The notes under the pieces were generated by a model. The model saw only the letters and a program-made list of their open reading frames with translations. It was not told the DNA's origin and did no database searches. Positions 62,901 to 64,000 of a stretch of DNA of 64,000 bases are shown here, piece by piece. The stretch spans positions 1 through 64,000 of the forward strand of contig PLZS01000115.1 of NCBI GenBank assembly GCA_003153555.1, in the 5' to 3' direction. The position numbers and the translations under genes are program-made. This DNA is from Candidatus Melainabacteria bacterium. GTDB taxonomy: Bacteria > Cyanobacteriota > Vampirovibrionia > Obscuribacterales > Obscuribacteraceae. Each line of letters opens with the position of its first letter. Within the stretch, counting starts at the first letter, position 1.

Positions 62901-64000
62901 AGTTGCGGATCATCCGATTGCATCGAATTTTCATAAGGGGGTTTGAAAAGATCTTCGCTTGGCCCTGGAGTCGACGAGGCTATCGGCGGAAACGATTGAA
63001 AAACCTCTTGAGGCGGTCCCGTCAAGTCAGTCATCGCCGGCGGTGCGCCGCTGAGGTCGGTTGGTTCTCCAAAATCGGGAGCTTTGAAATGTTCGTCGTT
63101 AAATTGCTGCTCAGTGAACACAGTCGATGGCGGAAACTGGTCTTCGGCATATTGCTGGGCTGGCGATGGCTGACCATAAATCAGATCGGGCGGCGGGGCG
63201 AATTTTTGTGAGTAATCTTCTTGCGAGAATTCACGTGGCGCATCCGCGGCCCATTTGTCTTGCTCTTGAGACATTTGGCTTTCTTCAAACCTGATGGCAC
63301 CTTCGCCGGCCAAGCCTTTTTCGAGGTCATCTTTAAATTGACTGGCAAAATCTGGTGGAGCTAAATCTACCTGTCCAAATTGCGCTGCTTCTTCAGGTGG
63401 TGCAAATGGATTCAGTCCTGACAACCCTGAGAGATCTTTTGCAATGCCAGCGGTGGCACCGGGTGCTGCTTGATGCCATGGTGTAGGTTCGCCACCAAGT
63501 GCTGGCACTTGATCGTATCCAAAACCTGGTGCTTGCGCACCTAAGGGCTGCTCATACCCGAAGCCTTGTGCTGGAGGCGCAGTCGCAGCAGGCTGGTCAT
63601 AACCGAAGGTTGATGTCTGCGGCGCCTCCTCCACTGGTGGCAAATCTTGTGCCCATCCGGAACTGCTTGGCGCCGCACTCCAGTCTTGCATCGGTTGCGC
63701 CGGTCTGACTCGCGGTGGAGCGACAGCCGATGTTGTGACTGGGGAAGTTTGGCCGCCTTTTCCGATTGGCTCATTGTTAGGAATGGCGGTGAAGCAATTC
63801 TTGACCAACGTTTTATTTTTGTCTTCTTGTCTGCCTTCAGGGGCGAACAGCATATGGCAGATGGAACCGATGTCGAGCACTTGCTTGCCGATGCCGCCAA
63901 TACTCAGTTTCACGCCGAGCGCGGCCAGAAGTGCAACCGCCGGTTCTTGCGGACCTGAGGCATCTACTACCAAGCTGCGTCTGGAACCGCCTTGAGCGTA
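59954..64000 (-). CDS. Giant proline-rich and coiled-coil protein, 5' end beyond the window
   Basis: The frame is open through the right edge (it continues as YAQGGSRRSLVVDASG...), so at least 1348 residues are visible and the true start lies outside. The first 50 residues look like the end of a folded domain. Then comes a very long Pro/Ala/Gln/Glu/Ser-rich disordered region with short repeats such as GYDQ and TPATSPET, followed by about 450 residues of Glu/Gln/Leu-rich helix (residues about 890-1340) likely to form a coiled coil. No signal peptide or membrane helix is seen. A structural or scaffold role is likely; the family is not recognised. Confidence 0.75.
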   Translation of the reverse strand, partial: YAQGGSRRSLVVDASGPQEPAVALLAALGVKLSIGGIGKQVLDIGSICHMLFAPEGRQEDKNKTLVKNCFTAIPNNEPIGKGGQTSPVTTSAVAPPRVRPAQPMQDWSAAPSSSGWAQDLPPVEEAPQTSTFGYDQPAATAPPAQGFGYEQPLGAQAPGFGYDQVPALGGEPTPWHQAAPGATAGIAKDLSGLSGLNPFAPPEEAAQFGQVDLAPPDFASQFKDDLEKGLAGEGAIRFEESQMSQEQDKWAADAPREFSQEDYSQKFAPPPDLIYGQPSPAQQYAEDQFPPSTVFTEQQFNDEHFKAPDFGEPTDLSGAPPAMTDLTGPPQEVFQSFPPIASSTPGPSEDLFKPPYENSMQSDDPQLPPELTAQLDPQNQLFQAAAGMGANEIEAAQGESGATAAIPDVNFGFDAFSQQPPSEFVDSIFDTTNGAFEKTSRAMSFEEAGEQEQEASPGLPTVPFGTSETIGATEQAAWTPAPADGWTPDSPTDADWGVDAISTGEGVPLTPESGLPDWIPQAPVTEEAATAPAWNFEGASQAPAWNPEPAPEVSSSPSWIQVPQAPEPTHALTTTGPAPSGTTAGAADAEPSSSTPSLFERLNQQLQKGSLSEIEPPPVAPGMPHLESEQSTITEAIGSAKPKTDSVAVPDSSQAPDAGPISETPLPPLPVAEEPLKIPEPLPLGVSKRNAPLILDWPSAATDEQPRRKADAAAEVPAASTVVTPATSPAQSSDTSPATPPATSPETIPAASSATTPATSPETTPTVSAAPGVVTGAGDGIKHLAEALSGLMGEESEPRLMSPFAKITPPVADLPAPFEPPIAEAQSEQVAAVVDQSTVAVDQAEVAQAPTEAIKTAEIVAPTLAANEAAPEEEFEEEEELSPSAILAAKGFQEPRLVMNEMASLMSKLEQQVQKAAKKLNARAEEIKQRLLTQVDGLVAECTLIEKESQRSTTNLSQRLSKQLDDVCEESRLKVSDVAANGRYTIKQLLTANQQHVDESKNTLYESLREACKQFRIETEALARTAETDLNELVNSRTEELNKVVQAMNTHLDDTNGGFNDKLTTRFERFKERMSEEASSVVRSLERNVRSMAEEIDGSWDRASEKLKSSKSDFEQTIQHSVKTAELNLSQSTRLILTNVLIPKLRERQQVLRMTSVELSRRFTEESEGQVSGQILGLEASLAAARQQLQTLVDDCMSSIDSVGRGQQAGLEEIFKETSLHSERATTEVTEFLNKIESQITENELTCKRLAETSSIDNDPELSNERNSATARVQQLRLQANAELGSAIDQGCAKIELLSNRIQAEVSAQRVEHTQAVRDAAENGLTRVRDAIQEAFSAIQAAREKYME

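Noticed and set aside
63971-63973. Start codon of the giant coiled-coil protein
   Set aside because: It is a TTG in a frame that stays open to the window edge; the real start lies outside.

Overview
The window most likely comes from a non-photosynthetic member of the cyanobacterial phylum (Vampirovibrionia/Melainabacteria, probably Obscuribacterales-like). This is inferred from the gene families, not from a marker gene: no rRNA or tRNA gene was seen. The clues are a long membrane protein (43786-45261) whose layout I know from cyanobacteria and plastids, a cyanobacterial-style single-RRM RNA-binding protein, two DUF4388 proteins, several kinesin-light-chain-like TPR proteins, and a Ser/Thr kinase with a zinc-knuckle-like N-terminus and TPRs. 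Base composition is balanced. There are no transposases, phage genes or CRISPR arrays, so this reads as ordinary chromosome with many lineage-specific secreted and membrane proteins.

Layout. 1-2984 holds an exosortase locus: tandem copies of tiny signal-peptide/PELD/transmembrane/basic-tail peptides, a polytopic membrane protein, and a convergent exosortase plus EpsI-like pair. 3166-7715 has a secreted protein, a DUF4388 plus degenerate-GGDEF protein, a TPR protein and a YD-like protein. 7882-14370 is metabolic: L-serine dehydratase, three ATP-grasp ligases, an Asp/Glu racemase and an O-methyltransferase, followed by asnS. 15891-20715 has a TadE-like protein that appears frameshifted, a cNMP-binding/DUF4388 regulator, the cell-wall enzyme MltG, a small TPR protein and an RlpA-like protein. 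20874-29716 is looser: a hydrolase remnant, a YwiC-like membrane protein, a TPR protein, a YHYH protein with a Gly/Pro repeat tail, a reading frame interrupted by an amber codon, and an MFS transporter.

30017-36959 contains a seven-codon PPP leader ORF inside a hairpin, a secreted caspase-like protease followed directly by an M23 peptidase, and a 1054-residue protein that matches plant methionine S-methyltransferase along its whole length. 36971-54677 contains a twin-block TPR protein, a SulP transporter fused to a beta-carbonic-anhydrase-like domain, a proline-heptad protein, a MOSC protein, an OPT transporter, an NTPase, a patatin lipase, a delta-9-type desaturase, methylmalonate-semialdehyde dehydrogenase, an RRM protein and a PQQ-type beta-propeller. 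54896-64000 holds an uncharacterised soluble protein, the kinase, a secreted Ala/Gln-rich protein behind an ADP-ribosyltransferase-like ORF that lacks a normal start codon, and a very long proline-rich coiled-coil protein that runs off the right edge.

The strongest leads are (1) the exosortase locus whose putative substrates have almost no mature domain, (2) the bacterial full-length plant-type methionine S-methyltransferase with an intact-looking PLP lysine in its C-terminal domain, and (3) the racemase/three-ATP-grasp cluster, which looks like a ribosome-independent peptide-forming pathway. All functional statements come from reading motifs by eye; no database search was run.
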